A stretch of 64,000 nt of DNA, taken from contig NZ_JAATOV010000002.1 in NCBI RefSeq assembly GCF_011806425.1, forward strand, positions 682,001-746,000, in the 5' to 3' direction. Made by a program: the position numbers and the translations under genes. Below the pieces are notes generated by a model. That model was not told the DNA's origin, made no database searches, and worked only from the letters and a program-made list of their open reading frames with translations. Each line of letters opens with the position of its first letter. The first letter of the stretch is position 1. Shown piece after piece: positions 61,633-64,000 of this stretch. This DNA comes from Thalassospira lucentensis (lineage in GTDB: Bacteria; Pseudomonadota; Alphaproteobacteria; Rhodospirillales; Thalassospiraceae).

Positions 61633-62730
61633 TCAGAAGCCAAGTACCTTGGCGCGTGCATTCATCTGACCATTGTCGGCATAGGTCATGTACCCGCCGA
61701 TCAGGTCCCGATAAGACACAAAGCTTTCGGTGACTTTGCGCGTCAACGCATCGTCGCTTTCGCGCAATTCGCCAATCACTTCGCCTGCGGCTTTGCCCAT
61801 GGCGGTGATGACTTCGTCTGGCAGCTTGCGGACTTTAACGTCCTGCTCGGCGACCAGTTTTTTCAATGCCATCGCATGCTTGGTCTCATACTCGGTCCAG
61901 ACTTCGTTATAAAGACTGTCACACGCAAATTTGACCACGGCTTTCAAGTCATCAGGAAGTGCGTCATATGCCTTGGCATTCACCGCGCATTCCTCAGCCG
62001 AGGACGGCTCGCCAACACCCGGCCAGTAGTAGTTTTTAGCAACCTGATAGAAACCAAGCGCACTATCCGACCACGGACCAATGAACTCGCCCGCATCCAA
62101 CGCACCAGACTGCAACGCCTGGAACATGTCACGACCGCCCATGGCCTGAACTGCCATGCCAAGCTTGGCACACATTTCCGATGCCAGACCGGTGGTACGG
62201 AATTTAAGGCCCTTAAGGTCATCAACCGATTTTATCTCGTTGCGGAACCAACCGGCCCACTGCGGGCCAGAGTTGCCACACAGGAACGGTTTCAGGCCAA
62301 ACTGGCCATACATTTCGTCATACAGTTCCTGACCACCGCCATGTGCCAGCCAACCGGCCTGTTCATCCGCACGCAGACCAAATGGCTGCGACCCGAACAA
62401 CAGAATGCCTTTGGATTTTGATCCCCAATAGGCCGGAACAGCGTGGTAAATGTCGGCCGTTCCTTCGGCGACTGCGTCAAACACGCCATTGCCCGGAACA
62501 AGTTCGCCCGCCGCATGCAATTTAACCTCAAGACGACCACCCGAAAGGGTCGTAATACGATCCGCAAGTTTCTGCGCGGCAACGCCCGGCCCAGGCAAAT
62601 TTTTCGGCCATGCGGTGACCATGTTCCACTGGCGTTTGTCTTGTGCAATTGCCGGGGTGGCGAAAGTCGCAGCCGCTGCGGCGGCACCAATACCGGCAAC
62701 ACCAGCGGTCAGGAAATCACGTCTTTTCAT
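61633..62730 (-). CDS. dctP: TRAP transporter substrate-binding protein DctP, Tat signal, TakP-like
   Basis: A 365-residue binding protein. The N-terminus MKRRDFLTAGVAGIGAAAAA is a twin-arginine signal, cut near AIA. The mature part (WNMVTAWPKNLPGPGVAAQK; GTADIYHAVPAYWGSKSKG; LKGLKFRTTGLASEMCAKLG; GPWSDSALGFYQVAKNYYWP) resembles the 2-oxoacid-binding TakP group. AAGGAGG precedes ATG 62730. It lies 81 bases after hutU on the same strand. A hairpin with T tract follows it. Confidence 0.9.
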   Translation of the reverse strand: MKRRDFLTAGVAGIGAAAAAATFATPAIAQDKRQWNMVTAWPKNLPGPGVAAQKLADRITTLSGGRLEVKLHAAGELVPGNGVFDAVAEGTADIYHAVPAYWGSKSKGILLFGSQPFGLRADEQAGWLAHGGGQELYDEMYGQFGLKPFLCGNSGPQWAGWFRNEIKSVDDLKGLKFRTTGLASEMCAKLGMAVQAMGGRDMFQALQSGALDAGEFIGPWSDSALGFYQVAKNYYWPGVGEPSSAEECAVNAKAYDALPDDLKAVVKFACDSLYNEVWTEYETKHAMALKKLVAEQDVKVRKLPDEVITAMGKAAGEVIGELRESDDALTRKVTESFVSYRDLIGGYMTYADNGQMNARAKVLGF

Positions 62731-62760
62731 TTGTAAGCCTCCTTGATTAAACCCTTTTTT

Positions 62761-62798
62761 CCGATCCGCGGTGATAAAACACAACCAACGCGGATCGG
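62761..62798. other. perfect 10-bp inverted repeat between hutU and dctP
   Basis: CCGATCCGCG (62761-62770) and CGCGGATCGG (62789-62798) enclose an 18-base AT-rich spacer. No T tract follows on the minus strand, so it is not a standard terminator; it could be an operator or an RNA-protecting hairpin. Confidence 0.45.
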
Positions 62799-62811
62799 TA
62801 AAGATCGTTCG

Positions 62812-64000
62812 TTATTTATTTAAAATACCGGGCAAGTTCAGTCCGTTTTCCCGCGCGCAATCCAGTGCGATGTCATAGCCCGCATCGGCGTGACGCATCA
62901 CACCAGTTGCCGGATCATTCCAAAGCACACGACCAATACGACGCGCAGCATCGTCGGAGCCATCACAGCAAATCACCATGCCCGAGTGCTGTGAAAAGCC
63001 CATGCCAACACCCCCACCATGGTGCAACGAAACCCATGTCGCACCCGATGCGGTATTAAGCAACGCATTCAAAAGCGGCCAGTCACTGACCGCGTCCGAG
63101 CCATCTTTCATGGCTTCGGTTTCGCGGTTCGGACTTGCGACCGAACCACTATCAAGATGGTCACGGCCAATCACCACCGGGGCTTTCAGCTCGCCATTTT
63201 TAACCATCTCGTTAAAGGCCAGCCCCAAACGATGACGCTGTCCCAAACCGACCCAACAAATACGTGCTGGCAAACCCTGGAAGGAAATGCGATCACGCGC
63301 CATATCCAGCCAGTTATGCAGATGTTCATCATCGGGGATCAGTTCTTTGACCTTCTGATCGGTCTTGTAAATGTCTTCCGGATCACCCGAAAGGGCCGCC
63401 CAACGGAACGGACCAATCCCCTTGCAGAACAGCGGGCGGATATAGGCCGGGACAAAGCCGGGGAACGCAAAGGCGTTATCAAGCCCTTCTTCCAGCGCGA
63501 CCTGACGGATGTTGTTGCCGTAATCGACGGTCGGAATACCGGCATCGTGGAAGGCAACCATGGCTTCGACCTGAACACGCATCGATGCACGTGCGGCTTT
63601 CTCGACCGATTTCGGATCGGATTCCTGTTTTTCGCGCCACTGCGCAACCGTCCAGTTTTGCGGCAAATATCCATGCACCGGATCATGGGCGGATGTCTGA
63701 TCGGTGACGATGTCCGGGCGGACACCACGCTTGACCAATTCCGGGAACACATCGGCGGCATTGCCAATCAGGGCAACCGATTTGGCTTCACCCGCCTTGG
63801 TCCAGCGATCAATCATTTCCAATGCTTCGTCAAGCGAATGGGTTTTCTCATCGACATACCGGGTACGCAGACGGAAATCCGCACGGGTTTCATCGCATTC
63901 CACTGCCAAGCAACACGCACCGGCCATAACAGCGGCCAACGGCTGAGCACCGCCCATGCCGCCCAAACCGCCGGTCAAAATCCAGCGCCCTTTAAGGTCG
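62812..64000 (-). CDS. hutU: urocanate hydratase, 5' part cut by window
   Basis: The frame runs from the right edge to the stop at 62812, about 396 residues of a protein normally near 555. It opens with [20 protein letters not shown] and contains [40 protein letters not shown] and [20 protein letters not shown], all diagnostic for urocanase. The enzyme hydrates urocanate to imidazolone propionate in histidine breakdown. Other hut genes should lie to the right. Confidence 0.95.
   Translation of the reverse strand, partial: DLKGRWILTGGLGGMGGAQPLAAVMAGACCLAVECDETRADFRLRTRYVDEKTHSLDEALEMIDRWTKAGEAKSVALIGNAADVFPELVKRGVRPDIVTDQTSAHDPVHGYLPQNWTVAQWREKQESDPKSVEKAARASMRVQVEAMVAFHDAGIPTVDYGNNIRQVALEEGLDNAFAFPGFVPAYIRPLFCKGIGPFRWAALSGDPEDIYKTDQKVKELIPDDEHLHNWLDMARDRISFQGLPARICWVGLGQRHRLGLAFNEMVKNGELKAPVVIGRDHLDSGSVASPNRETEAMKDGSDAVSDWPLLNALLNTASGATWVSLHHGGGVGMGFSQHSGMVICCDGSDDAARRIGRVLWNDPATGVMRHADAGYDIALDCARENGLNLPGILNK

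Noticed and set aside
1-64000. CRISPR arrays, tRNA/rRNA genes, transposases or phage genes
   Set aside because: None was seen: no regularly spaced repeats, no cloverleaf-like runs, and no transposase, integrase or phage motifs in the translations.

Overview
The window reads as a chromosomal segment of an alphaproteobacterium. Gene content and style suggest a marine Rhodospirillales member close to Thalassospira: many TRAP and ABC uptake systems, a ScfR-type short-chain fatty acyl regulator, peripheral and central tyrosine catabolism, and a complete aryl polyene locus. The genus is inferred from overall character, not from a marker gene. Both ends cut through genes. No tRNA, rRNA, CRISPR array, insertion sequence or phage gene was recognised.

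Left part (1-21 kb): a truncated branched-chain-amino-acid-type binding protein; a SnoaL-like protein; a GntR regulator divergent from a gamma-glutamyltransferase family enzyme; and the homogentisate genes maiA-fahA-hmgA with a divergent MarR regulator and a clear palindromic operator. An IclR regulator and a divergent DctPQM TRAP importer follow, then 4-hydroxyphenylpyruvate dioxygenase (hppD) divergent from an Lrp/AsnC regulator. HppD, HmgA, MaiA and FahA together convert 4-hydroxyphenylpyruvate to fumarate and acetoacetate. A complete livKHMGF-type ABC operon comes next, divergent from a ScfR-like regulator.

Middle (21-40 kb): a three-gene operon of a DUF2946 protein, a TonB-dependent receptor and a signal-peptide-bearing DJ-1/PfpI protein has the layout of the copper-responsive DUF2946 upstream-ORF operons known from Bordetella, with a long hairpin in front of the receptor gene. 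Next are a response regulator, a small membrane protein and an SLC5-transporter/histidine-kinase fusion. A seven-gene purine operon follows: LacI regulator, PotD-like ABC importer, nucleoside hydrolase and adenine deaminase. Methylmalonate-semialdehyde dehydrogenase with a divergent LysR regulator, a DUF2218-like protein and a roughly 500-base gene-free stretch close this part.

Right part (40-64 kb): an aryl polyene (APE) locus runs from a divergent phosphopantetheinyl transferase through 17 tightly packed plus-strand genes (lipoprotein, chain-length-factor-like ketosynthase, PlsC acyltransferase, two ACPs, membrane protein, ligase-dehydratase fusion, glycosyltransferase-acyltransferase fusion, MIO-type aromatic amino acid lyase, thioesterase, LolA-like protein, MMPL exporter, halogenase-like flavoprotein, DUF3261 lipoprotein, ketosynthase, dehydratase, ketoreductase, second ketosynthase). 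The lyase suggests that the aryl head group comes from tyrosine or a related amino acid. A 2-hydroxyacid dehydrogenase follows, then a second TRAP operon and truncated urocanate hydratase (hutU).

In three of the four transporter operons seen in full, a strong RNA hairpin sits directly after the binding-protein gene and before the next operon gene, as expected if it raises binding-protein output over the permeases.
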